Part shown: positions 35,294-42,356 of the stretch, piece by piece
Layout of the letters: every line of letters begins with the position of its first letter
Numbering within the stretch: the first letter of the stretch is position 1
Source of the DNA: AG25 sp035604455
GTDB taxonomy: Bacteria > Gemmatimonadota > Gemmatimonadetes > Gemmatimonadales > GWC2-71-9
Assembly: GCA_035604455.1 (NCBI GenBank)
Contig: DATNIM010000100.1
Location: 25,586 to 89,585 of the forward strand
Direction of reading: 5' to 3'
DNA length: 64,000 nucleotides
Program-made: the position numbers and the translations under genes
Notes under the pieces: generated by a model
What the model was told of the DNA's origin: nothing
Databases searched by the model: none
Seen by the model: the letters and a program-made list of their open reading frames with translations, nothing else

Positions 35294-35458
35294 CTAGGAC
35301 AGGAACTTCGGCGCGCCCGTGAGAATGCGGCGCGCGAACAGAATGGTGGCGATCGCCCAGAGCGCTTGTACGGGTCCGCTCCCCTGGTGAGCACCGAAGA
35401 CGAGCCCGAGCCACGCTGCCAACGCGACGAGCGCACCGACGAGAGTAAGGTTCATCAT
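35294..35458 (-). CDS. 54-aa membrane protein with two predicted spans
   Basis: ATG 35458 to TAG 35294, 8 bp before the M13 peptidase gene on the same strand. The peptide has two hydrophobic segments, LTLVGALVALAAWLGLVFGA and VQALWAIATILFARRIL, joined by a short polar turn (HQGSGP), and a basic C terminus. Start and stop fit neatly before the peptidase, and the hydrophobic pattern is unlikely in a random GC-rich frame. A TCTAAC hexamer 8 nt upstream may be a -10. A second ATG follows the first directly. Confidence 0.6.
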   Translation of the reverse strand: MMNLTLVGALVALAAWLGLVFGAHQGSGPVQALWAIATILFARRILTGAPKFLS

Positions 35459-35478
35459 GCGATCCGGTTAGAGTCGTC

Positions 35479-35506
35479 TTGACGTCCCTGCGTTCCAGTG
35501 TATCCT
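35479..35506 (+). promoter_or_regulatory. Promoter of the structured RNA
   Basis: TTGACG (35479-35484) and TATCCT (35501-35506), 16 bp apart, plus strand. The start is expected near 35513. No plus-strand protein gene follows for 1.4 kb. Confidence 0.65.
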
Positions 35507-35512
35507 AAGGCC

Positions 35513-35709
35513 GTTGGGGGACGGAGAGCCCAATTATTGAGCCAACAGCTCGATCGTGGCTCCAAATACTGTAACCAATGTCATGCCCCGCGTGCGGGGA
35601 AGGCAAACGCTATGGTGAGGGGACCAGTCATTACTTTCGGGCTTCAATAATCCTCTTCGTTCCCTTCAGTGATCGGCCGGGTCGCGCTCAGCGGACCCGG
35701 CCTTCTGTT
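35513..35709 (+). ncRNA. Structured small RNA, 6S-like long hairpin
   Basis: Between the promoter and an intrinsic terminator lies a sequence that folds into one long interrupted hairpin. The 12-bp base is GGGGACGGAGAG (35517-35528) with CTCTTCGTTCCC (35653-35664), all paired with two G-U. Then ATTATTGA (35533-35540) pairs with TCAATAAT (35644-35651), and GCC (35541-35543) with GGC (35640-35642). Interrupted pairing continues inward to an apical stem CCCCG (35586-35590) / CGGGG (35595-35599). A long rod with bulges, about 150 nt, with free-standing promoter and terminator, matches the shape of 6S RNA, which binds RNA polymerase. I cannot verify the 6S consensus, so another sRNA class is possible. 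The region is less GC-rich than its neighbours. Confidence 0.6.
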
Positions 35710-36862
35710 GATCGGCAGCCCGTGTCTCACCCCGCTTGAAGGCTCGTTGCGCGACCAGGCGGACCGCGAGCACTGCGAGCCCACCCCCGTAGGTGTACGC
35801 GACGGCGGGGCGGAGTGCCGGAACCGCGACCTCCACCACCCACAAGCCGAAGAGGCCGGCCGCCGCTCCCGCGCCGAACGCCCCTGACGCGAGCAGCGCG
35901 ACACCCACCGCCGTCTGCAGGAGTGCGAGGAGGACTTCCAGGCGTTGCGCCGCGTCGAGCGCGAACGACCCCCAGGTCCCGAACGCTCGCCAGTGGGCGA
36001 AGCCGAAGACGATGGGAATCGTGCCAGCGAGAACGGTCCACTGGTTGACGTTGCTCGCCACGAGATTCATGAGGGCCATGGGCCCCGTGGCCTCCCGCCT
36101 CGCCCAGGCGACGCTAGACACGAGTTCGGGCACTTCGGTGAGCACGGGCGCCAGCCATTGCACGACGAGAAACGGGGCGATGCCGAGCACCGCGGCGACC
36201 GCGAGCATCGACGTGAAGAAGGGGCGCACCGTTGCTGCGAGCAGCGCCGTTCCTGCGAGGCACACGGTGCCGATCCGCACGTGGCGGCGCCACCCCGTGG
36301 TGGCGAGCGTCCACCGCGCCACGGCGGAGATGGGCACTGCACTCTCCTTGGGTGGCGTGCGCGCCGCGAAAATGAGGTAACCCACATAGCACGCCACGAG
36401 GACCGCCGCGTCGGTGGCGGTGAGGGATCCCTTGACGAGAACAACGGCGAAATACGCGAGCGGGGGAACGAGCGCCGCCACGCCCACCGCGTCCTCGCCC
36501 GTCAGCGTGAGGGCGCGAAGGGCCGGAAGACGGCGGCGCCAGCGAGCGGTCGCCTGGACGACGTAGACGAGCGGCCAGCCGAGGCCCACGAGCAGCCGAA
36601 TCGCTCCGGTGAGATTGGCGATCGCGAGCGACGCCCGAGCTGGGTCTTCGCCCGCGCGCCAGGCGATCACCGCTTCCACGCCGAATTCCGGAAGGGTCTG
36701 GAGCCAGGCGAGCAACGCGAGCGCGAGGCCGCGCCCGAGCACGCTTTGCGCGGCCTCGGCGCCCCACGTGACGAGGAACGCCGATGCGAGCAGGGCGGGA
36801 CACGTCCACAACGCGGGCCAGGCTCCCGCGCCCGAGAGGGAAGCGAGTACCTTTAGACGCAC
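35666..36862 (-). CDS. Sodium/calcium exchanger (CaCA) superfamily protein
   Basis: 398 aa from GTG 36862, fixed by a promoter immediately upstream. About 11 membrane spans. Two inverted alpha-repeats are visible: LPEFGVEAVIAWRAGED...IANLTGAIRLLVG (about 50-95) and LTEVPELVSSVAWARREATG...VASNVNQW (about 235-280). These carry the acidic and Asn residues that bind cations in CaCA exchangers. The ion is unknown. The hydrophilic last 25 residues are encoded by the small-RNA terminator and may be poorly conserved. Confidence 0.82.
   Translation of the reverse strand: MRLKVLASLSGAGAWPALWTCPALLASAFLVTWGAEAAQSVLGRGLALALLAWLQTLPEFGVEAVIAWRAGEDPARASLAIANLTGAIRLLVGLGWPLVYVVQATARWRRRLPALRALTLTGEDAVGVAALVPPLAYFAVVLVKGSLTATDAAVLVACYVGYLIFAARTPPKESAVPISAVARWTLATTGWRRHVRIGTVCLAGTALLAATVRPFFTSMLAVAAVLGIAPFLVVQWLAPVLTEVPELVSSVAWARREATGPMALMNLVASNVNQWTVLAGTIPIVFGFAHWRAFGTWGSFALDAAQRLEVLLALLQTAVGVALLASGAFGAGAAAGLFGLWVVEVAVPALRPAVAYTYGGGLAVLAVRLVAQRAFKRGETRAADQQKAGSAERDPADH
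35675..35709 (+). terminator. Intrinsic terminator of the small RNA
   Basis: GGCCGGGTC (35675-35683), 10-nt loop, GACCCGGCC (35694-35702), followed by TTCTGTT. The stem is a perfect 9 bp with a U-rich tail on the plus strand. It overlaps the last codons of the convergent exchanger gene and may also slow transcription from that side. Confidence 0.75.
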
Positions 36863-36870
36863 GGGCGGCG

Positions 36871-36899
36871 AAGATAGTCCCGCCCCGGAGGGCCAACAA
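36871..36899 (-). promoter_or_regulatory. Promoter of the cation exchanger, leaderless arrangement
   Basis: Minus strand TTGTTG (36899-36894) and TATCTT (36876-36871), 17 bp apart. The -10 ends 8 nt before GTG 36862, so the transcript would begin at or next to the start codon. Confidence 0.6.
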
Positions 36900-36901
36900 G
36901 C

Positions 36902-37315
36902 ATGCCGCGTTGCGTCATCACACGCCGGGTTCACTTCAGCGCCGCCCATCGGCTCCACAACCCGAGTCTGTCGGCGGCGGAGAACGAGGCCACGTTTGGC
37001 CTGTGCAACAATCCGAACTACCACGGCCACAACTACAACCTCGACATCTCGGTCGAAGGGGACATCGATCCGGTGACCGGCTATGTCATGGACCTTGAGC
37101 GCCTGCACGACGTCGCTACCGAGTGCCTCGTGCGGCATGTGGACCACAAGAACCTGAATCTCGACGTGCCCTGGTTCGCCACCCTGAACCCGACCGCCGA
37201 GAACATCGCCGTCGTTTGCTGGCGCGTCCTTGAGCCGGCCGTGCGACCGGTGACTCTCAAACGGGTTCGGCTCTGGGAAACGGAGCGGACCTTCGTGGAC
37301 TACGATGGCACCTGA
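36902..37315 (+). CDS. 6-pyruvoyl-tetrahydropterin synthase family protein (PTPS)
   Basis: 137 aa. Zinc ligands are His in HFSAAHRL and the HGH pair in CNNPNYHGHNY; the catalytic Cys is residue 35, five residues before His41. That Cys-x5-HGH spacing is the one in eukaryotic-type PTPS (CNNPNGHGHNY), whereas QueD of queuosine synthesis normally has Cys-x3-HGH. ENIAVVCWRVLEPA and VRLWETERTFVDY are conserved. It converts dihydroneopterin triphosphate to 6-pyruvoyl-tetrahydropterin. GGAGGG lies upstream. It overlaps folE by 11 bases. Confidence 0.92.
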   Translation: MPRCVITRRVHFSAAHRLHNPSLSAAENEATFGLCNNPNYHGHNYNLDISVEGDIDPVTGYVMDLERLHDVATECLVRHVDHKNLNLDVPWFATLNPTAENIAVVCWRVLEPAVRPVTLKRVRLWETERTFVDYDGT

Positions 37316-37952
37316 TCAGGCAAAGCCGGCGAGCCTTCACGGCCTCTACGGCTCCGAGGCGTCGCCCCGGGCCGAGGGCGGCCCCACGGCGTTCGAGGCC
37401 CTCATCCGGCAGATGTTGGAACAGTTGGGCGAAGACCCCGAGCGCGAGGGGTTACGCCAAACCCCGGCGCGCGTCGAGACGTCGTTGCGCTGGCTCACGC
37501 GGGGCTATGGGATTTCCGTCGCGGACGTCATCGGCGACGCGCTGTACACGGAACGCCACGACAACCTCGTGTGCGTGCGGGACATCGAGGTGTACTCGCT
37601 CTGCGAGCACCACATGCTGCCGTTCTTCGGGCGCGCGCACGTGGCCTACCTCCCGAACGGTCGGCTCGTCGGGCTCTCGAAGATTCCGCGGGTGATCGAA
37701 GTGTTCGCGCGACGCTTTCAGTTGCAGGAGCGCCTCACGGATCAGGTGGCTGACGCGCTGATGGAGGTGCTCGAGCCGCGCGGCGTGGGCGTGGTGATCG
37801 AGGCCTACCACCTGTGCATGATGATGCGCGGCGTGGAAAAGCAGAACTCGAAGACGGTGACGAGTGCGTTGCGGGGCGCGTTGCTCGACGATGGCCGTAC
37901 GCGGGAGGAGTTCTTGCGCCTCGTGCACGGCGCGCGCGGCACGGTGGAGTGA
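37305..37952 (+). CDS. folE: GTP cyclohydrolase I
   Basis: 215 aa. Zinc ligands are Cys and His in YSLCEHHMLPFFGRAHVAY and the later Cys in AYHLCMMMRGVEKQNS; the active-site block GLSKIPRVIEVFARRFQLQE is intact. The enzyme makes dihydroneopterin triphosphate from GTP, the substrate of the PTPS encoded just upstream. About 35 N-terminal residues precede the conserved domain. It overlaps the next gene (GTGA). Confidence 0.97.
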   Translation: MAPDQAKPASLHGLYGSEASPRAEGGPTAFEALIRQMLEQLGEDPEREGLRQTPARVETSLRWLTRGYGISVADVIGDALYTERHDNLVCVRDIEVYSLCEHHMLPFFGRAHVAYLPNGRLVGLSKIPRVIEVFARRFQLQERLTDQVADALMEVLEPRGVGVVIEAYHLCMMMRGVEKQNSKTVTSALRGALLDDGRTREEFLRLVHGARGTVE

Positions 37953-38668
37953 CGGGCGCACCCCCGCTCGGCGGGAAGGTGGCCCTCGTAACCGGCGCCT
38001 CGCGCGGCATCGGGTTCGCCGTCGCCGCGGGCCTCCGCGCGGCGGGCGCGCACGTGGTCCGGCTGGCGCGCACCCTGGAGGATCGTTCCGAGGTCGGCGA
38101 GACCGACGTCGCCTGCGACGTCACGGATCCGGTGGCCGTGGAGCGCGCCCTGCGTCGGGTGCTCGCGGGGCCCGGGGTCCCCGACATCCTCGTCAACAAC
38201 GCAGGCATCTTCGCGATCAAGTCCATCGAGCAGACGACCGCGGAGGAGTTCGGCCGCACGCTGAGCACCAACCTCACGGGCTGCTTTCTCGTGACGCGAG
38301 CGTTCTTGCCGGTAATGCGGGCGCGAGGGAATGGACACCTCGTCACCATCGGTAGCGTGTCGGACCACGTGGCGTTCCCCGGGTCGAGTGCCTACGCGGC
38401 GAGCAAGTACGGACTGCGCGGGCTCCACGAGGTAGCCGCCGCGGAGCTCGCCGGGACCGGAATCCGGACGACGCTTGTGTCCCCGGGACCCGTGGACACC
38501 GACATCTGGAATCCCATCGCCCCCGACGGGCGACCCGGGTTCACCAAGCGCCGGGACATGCTTCAGGCGGAAGACGTGGCCGACGCCGTCGTGTTTGCGG
38601 TGACCCGGCCCTCGCGCGTGGACGTCTCCGAGCTGCGCCTCGTGCCCTCGGGCTATCAAGCCCGCTGA
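37949..38668 (+). CDS. Short-chain dehydrogenase/reductase, possible sepiapterin reductase role
   Basis: 239 aa from GTG 37949. NADP-binding VTGASRGIG, NNAG (ILVNNAGIF), the catalytic Ser and the Tyr-Lys pair (SAYAASKYG) are all present, followed by SPGPVDTDIWNP. As the third gene after PTPS and GTP cyclohydrolase I, it is well placed to reduce 6-pyruvoyl-tetrahydropterin to tetrahydrobiopterin. SDRs are too broad for sequence alone to settle this, and a FabG-like role is possible. Confidence 0.9.
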   Translation: MTGAPPLGGKVALVTGASRGIGFAVAAGLRAAGAHVVRLARTLEDRSEVGETDVACDVTDPVAVERALRRVLAGPGVPDILVNNAGIFAIKSIEQTTAEEFGRTLSTNLTGCFLVTRAFLPVMRARGNGHLVTIGSVSDHVAFPGSSAYAASKYGLRGLHEVAAAELAGTGIRTTLVSPGPVDTDIWNPIAPDGRPGFTKRRDMLQAEDVADAVVFAVTRPSRVDVSELRLVPSGYQAR

Positions 38669-38701
38669 CGAGCGTCGCGGCGCCGCCGCGGATCCGAGCC
38701 T

Positions 38702-39289
38702 ATGCATATCGAGTTGACTGAGATGTTGCAGTGCCCCGCGCCCCATCCGCCCGAGGGGCTCGTGCTCTCGACCGGGACGATGCGCGGCCGGCGCGTGGTC
38801 TCGGGGCTCGTCGGGTGTCCCGCGTGTCGTCGCGAGTATCCGCTCGTGGACGGCGTGGTGCTGTTTGGCGAGTCGCCATCCGCCCCGGCTGAGGCGCCCG
38901 CGCCCGACCCCGTGGCGCTCCAAGCGCTGCTCGACGTCGACGGTCCCGGCGGGTTCATCGTTTTGGTGGGTGCCGCGGTCCGCGACGCGACGGAGCTCGC
39001 GGCACGGCTGGACGGCGTCCACTTCGTCGGTGTCAATCCGCCGAGCGGTGTTCGCGAGTCGCCTGTCCTGAGCTTGCTGCGCGCGCCGGCGTCCATCCCG
39101 CTGCGAGCGCGCATCGCGCGAGGCGTGATCCTGGGCGCCGAGGCGGGCGACCCTCCCTGGCTGTCGGAAGCCGAGCGCGTCCTGCTTCCCGGGAGGCGCT
39201 TGGTGATCGAGCGCGAGGCACCCGAGGCGCCGTCCGGAGTGCGCCGGCTCGCCGCGGGGGACGGGTTGTGGGTGGGGGAAAAAGCCTAG
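38702..39289 (+). CDS. Trm112-like zinc-ribbon protein with unknown C-terminal domain
   Basis: 195 aa. The N terminus carries a zinc-ribbon pattern typical of Trm112/YcaR proteins: LTEMLQCPAP at residue 10 and LVGCPACRREYPLVDGVVLF near 37. The remaining 120 residues (FIVLVGAAVRDATEL, VHFVGVNPPSGVRES, LLPGRRLVIEREAPEA) look like the strand order of a degenerate Rossmann methyltransferase without the glycine loop. Trm112 proteins activate methyltransferases, so this could be a self-contained regulatory subunit. The stop overlaps the convergent acyl-CoA ligase stop. Confidence 0.75.
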   Translation: MHIELTEMLQCPAPHPPEGLVLSTGTMRGRRVVSGLVGCPACRREYPLVDGVVLFGESPSAPAEAPAPDPVALQALLDVDGPGGFIVLVGAAVRDATELAARLDGVHFVGVNPPSGVRESPVLSLLRAPASIPLRARIARGVILGAEAGDPPWLSEAERVLLPGRRLVIEREAPEAPSGVRRLAAGDGLWVGEKA

Positions 39290-41091
39290 GGCGTCAGACC
39301 CCCGGCGGCCTCGCCGTCGGCGTAGAGCTCGTCTACCAGGGCTTTGTAGTGCTGCTCCACGGCGCGCCGTTTGACCTTGAGGGTGGGCGTCAATTCCCCC
39401 GCCTCGATGGTGAAGTCGCGCTCCAAGAGCGCCACCCGCTTCGGCATTTCGAACTTGGCCCGGTCGTGCAACGAGCCCATCACTTCGCGCTCCATCTTGG
39501 CGTGCGCGTCCGGGAGGGCGATGAGCTCGGCGTGGGAGCCGAACGCGAGCCGGCGCTCGCGCGCCCAGCGCTCGAGCTGCTGGAAGTTCGGGACGACAAG
39601 CATGACCGGAAACCGGCGCCGGTCCCCGAGCATGACGGCGTTCAGCACGAACTTGCTCGCCTTGACGAGGTTCTCAATCGGTTGCGGGGCGATGTTCTTG
39701 CCCCCGGCTGTGACGATCAGGTCCTTCTTCCGGTCCGTGATCTTGAGGTACCCGTCGGCGTCGAGCTCGCCGACGTCTCCCGTGTGGAACCAGCCCTCGG
39801 CATCGATCGCCTCGCGGGTGGCCTGGGGCTGATTGTAGTACCCGAGCATGACGCCTGGCCCCTTGGTGAGGATCTCGCCGTCCGCGGCGATCCGCAGCTC
39901 GACCTCGGGGATGGCCTGGCCGACCGTGCCGATCTTGATGCGGTCGAGCGGATTGATCGTGAGCACGGGGGACGTCTCCGTCAGACCGTAGCCCTCCACC
40001 ACAGGCAGCCCCGCTGCGAACATGAACTTCGCAATGTTGGGGGCGAGGGGCGCGCCCCCGGACACGAAGAGCCGCACCCGGCCGCCGGTGCGCGCGCGGA
40101 GCTTCGCGAACACGAGACGGTCCGCGAGCGCGTGCCGGAGAGCGACCCGGGGGGGCGGGCGGAGTCCGGCGAGGCGGTAGGTCGCCCAGGCGTCTCCCGC
40201 GCGGGCCGCCCAGTGGAAGATCCGGTTCTTCACGCGACCCCCGGCATGCGCCTGTTCGACGACCGCCGCATGGATCTTCTCGTAGAACCGAGGGACCGAC
40301 AACACCACCGTCGGTCGGATTTCGAGCAGGTTCTGCCGGACGAGGTCGAAGGACTCGGCGTAGTTGATGACCACTCCCGCGTGGAACATCGTGTACGCCA
40401 CCATCCGCTCGAAGACATGGGACAACGGGAGCATGGAGAGGCATTCATCGGTGTCGCCGATTGCGATCACCTGCCGCGACGCCATGATATTCGACCACAG
40501 GTTCTGATGGGACAGCATCACGCCCTTGGGGTCACCGGTCGTGCCCGAGGTGTAAATGAGCGTCGCCACGTCAGTCGGGTCGGCCGCGACCGCGTCGGCC
40601 TGAAACGCGGGATAGCGTGGCACGGCGGCGAGTCCCAGCGTCTCGAGATCGGCAAACCGCCGCACGCCGTCCGGCGCCTCGTCGAAGGCGATGATGTGAC
40701 GCAAGGCGGGGAGCGCGCTCCGGACCGACAGGACCTTCTCCACCTGAGCGTTCGTCGAGCAGAACACCGCCACGGCTTCCGAGTCCCGGAGGATATACTC
40801 GACCTGCTTGGGGGGGAGCGTCGGATAGATGGGGACGTCTGCGGCGCGCGAGCACAAACAGGCATAGTCGGTCAGCGCCCACTCGGGCCGGTTTTCCGAA
40901 AGAATCGCGACGCGATCGCCGGCCTGCACACCAAGCTCGCGCAGCGCCAGCGCGTGGGCGCGGACGCGCTCCGCGACCGTGTCGTGGGAGAGCGTTTCCC
41001 ACCGGCCACCGATCTTGTGCCGCAGCGCGGGCCGAGGGCCGAACCGAGCAACGGCGTCGAAGAACAGACCGGTCAGTGTGCCGGCGGTCAT
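39286..41091 (-). CDS. Long-chain acyl-CoA synthetase (AMP-forming)
   Basis: 601 aa, start ATG 41091 overlapping the lipoprotein stop (ATGA). The AMP-binding domain shows the P-loop LIYTSGTTGDPKGVMLSHQN, VEGYGLTETSPVL, the GWFHTGDVGELDADGYLKI hinge region and DRKKDLIVTAGGKNIAPQ. Size and order match the FAA1/FadD15 type of fatty-acid ligase. It activates fatty acids to acyl-CoA for lipid synthesis or oxidation. It is the third gene after the TPR and lipoprotein genes. Confidence 0.93.
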   Translation of the reverse strand: MTAGTLTGLFFDAVARFGPRPALRHKIGGRWETLSHDTVAERVRAHALALRELGVQAGDRVAILSENRPEWALTDYACLCSRAADVPIYPTLPPKQVEYILRDSEAVAVFCSTNAQVEKVLSVRSALPALRHIIAFDEAPDGVRRFADLETLGLAAVPRYPAFQADAVAADPTDVATLIYTSGTTGDPKGVMLSHQNLWSNIMASRQVIAIGDTDECLSMLPLSHVFERMVAYTMFHAGVVINYAESFDLVRQNLLEIRPTVVLSVPRFYEKIHAAVVEQAHAGGRVKNRIFHWAARAGDAWATYRLAGLRPPPRVALRHALADRLVFAKLRARTGGRVRLFVSGGAPLAPNIAKFMFAAGLPVVEGYGLTETSPVLTINPLDRIKIGTVGQAIPEVELRIAADGEILTKGPGVMLGYYNQPQATREAIDAEGWFHTGDVGELDADGYLKITDRKKDLIVTAGGKNIAPQPIENLVKASKFVLNAVMLGDRRRFPVMLVVPNFQQLERWARERRLAFGSHAELIALPDAHAKMEREVMGSLHDRAKFEMPKRVALLERDFTIEAGELTPTLKVKRRAVEQHYKALVDELYADGEAAGGLTP

Positions 41092-41927
41092 GGCGCCAGG
41101 TGCACGACGAAGCTCACCGGCGACCCGGCGAGCGGCGTGCCGACCGCCCGTTGCGCTCGGGCGGTCACGACGATTGAGTCGGGGAGGGTGCCGCCTCCGA
41201 GGTAGCGGACTTGGATCGCCGCGAGGCCGCTCGAATTCGTGGAGAGCGTATCGACCGTCACGCCCGTGTGCGTCGTGTCGCTCGTGACGAGGACCGCGCC
41301 CGCGCCGGGCGGGGCGCCCGTGAGCGCGAAGGTGACGGGGCGGCCGACCAATCCTGCCACGGTCGGCGGGTTCGAGGCGACGGTTATGGACGCCACCTCG
41401 ACCTCAAGCGAGTCGGACAGCGAGTCGCCGGACCCGACCGACACCGTGTCCACAAGGGGACTCAACGCGACGAGCGTATCGGCCGCTGCCGTGACCGTGA
41501 TCAGGATTGGCGCGCTGCGAAGACTCCCCATCCACGCCTGAAGGTTCGTCGTTCCGGACCCGCGGCCCGTGAAGGTGCCGCGCGTGCTGTCCACCACCGC
41601 GAGCACCGTCGTATCGAAGCTCGCCCAATACACGACGGCCCCGAGCGTGTCCCCGGGAAACGAGTCGCCGCCGGCTGTGTGGAGGATCGCGCGGGCACGG
41701 AGTGTGTCGGTCGCTTCGACCGAATCGTTCACCACGACCTCGAGCGCGATGACGCGACTCAGGTCAGGCGCGAACAACTGGCACGCTCCTATTCCCCCGG
41801 CGATGACCGACCCTGCTAACAGCGCGCTGCTGACGAGGCGCCAACCGCTCAGGGCGCCTCCGCCGAGACGGCTTGGGGTGGGCCCGCCCCGAGGTCGCGC
41901 AACGCCTGCGTCGCGTGCTCGATCCAT
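41088..41927 (-). CDS. Lipoprotein with bacterial Ig-like repeats
   Basis: The frame from ATG 41927 gives 279 aa, but the signal peptide (LVSSALLAGSVIAGGIGACQ, lipobox IGAC) starts only at about residue 30. No ATG, GTG or TTG lies just before it; a CTG at 41852 forms a CTGA overlap with the TPR gene stop and may be the real start (254 aa). The mature protein is Thr/Ser/Val/Asp-rich beta-sandwich material resembling Big2/Ig-like adhesin repeats (SLEVEVASITVASNPPTVAG). It is likely cell-surface. Function unknown. Confidence 0.7.
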   Translation of the reverse strand: MDRARDAGVARPRGGPTPSRLGGGALSGWRLVSSALLAGSVIAGGIGACQLFAPDLSRVIALEVVVNDSVEATDTLRARAILHTAGGDSFPGDTLGAVVYWASFDTTVLAVVDSTRGTFTGRGSGTTNLQAWMGSLRSAPILITVTAAADTLVALSPLVDTVSVGSGDSLSDSLEVEVASITVASNPPTVAGLVGRPVTFALTGAPPGAGAVLVTSDTTHTGVTVDTLSTNSSGLAAIQVRYLGGGTLPDSIVVTARAQRAVGTPLAGSPVSFVVHLAP

Positions 41928-42304
41928 TTCTGAGCGTCAGGCCCTTTCGGGGGGTGTGCGAGAAACTCCTTCAGGTGCTGCTCGGCGCCGTCGGGGTCGC
42001 CTCGCTTGAGCAGCAGAAACGCTAGTCCGTAGTGCGCGCCCGCGAGCTGCGGCTCGACTTCGAGGGCGCGCCGATAGTGACGGATTGCTTCATCGAAGCG
42101 ACGCGTCTTGGTGAGGGCGATCGCCATGTTCTGCAGGATGCGCGCGTCGTTCGGATGATCGCGAAGGGCGAGGCGATACGAGGTGAGCGCGCCGTCGAAG
42201 TCTCCCTGCCGCTCGAGCGCCAGCGCCTCATTGAGGTAGTCGAGGCGTCGCGGTGTGAGTTCCTCACCTCCGGAGCGACCGAAGAGTCGGCGCCAAAGAC
42301 TCAT
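41849..42304 (-). CDS. Tetratricopeptide-repeat protein
   Basis: 151 aa from ATG 42304, fixed by a -10 six bases upstream. After a basic start (MSLWRRLFGRSGGEE), about three TPR units run from residue 18 to 125: YLNEALALERQGDFDGALTSY, NMAIALTKTRRFDEAIRHYR and YGLAFLLLKRGDPDGAEQHL. It is cytoplasmic, with no signal. It is the first gene of the TPR-lipoprotein-ligase operon and a protein-interaction scaffold of unknown partner. Confidence 0.85.
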   Translation of the reverse strand: MSLWRRLFGRSGGEELTPRRLDYLNEALALERQGDFDGALTSYRLALRDHPNDARILQNMAIALTKTRRFDEAIRHYRRALEVEPQLAGAHYGLAFLLLKRGDPDGAEQHLKEFLAHPPKGPDAQKWIEHATQALRDLGAGPPQAVSAEAP

Positions 42305-42310
42305 GCGCCG

Positions 42311-42348
42311 AAAATAGCTTGCGGCCTCGTCGTTTTGCAATGTAGCTT
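42311..42348. promoter_or_regulatory. Divergent overlapping promoters, both leaderless
   Basis: Minus strand: TTGCAA (42340-42335), 18 bp, TATTTT (42316-42311), then 6 nt to ATG 42304. Plus strand: TTGCGG (42319-42324), 18 bp, TAGCTT (42343-42348), then 8 nt to ATG 42357. TAGCTTGC occurs twice in direct orientation (42315-42322, 42343-42350), and TTGCAA occurs at 42335 and 42347. The whole gap is 52 bp, so the two promoters share their DNA. Confidence 0.6.
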
Positions 42349-42356
42349 GCAAACCC

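Noticed and set aside
35580..35625. Resemblance to a riboswitch (GGCAAACGC block)
   Set aside because: No known aptamer core could be completed, and no plus-strand gene follows; a free-standing RNA explains promoter and terminator better.
39268..41205. 645-aa plus-strand open frame
   Set aside because: It lies antisense to the intact acyl-CoA ligase gene, is His/Arg/Gly-rich and has no family pattern; it is a by-product of GC-rich codon use.
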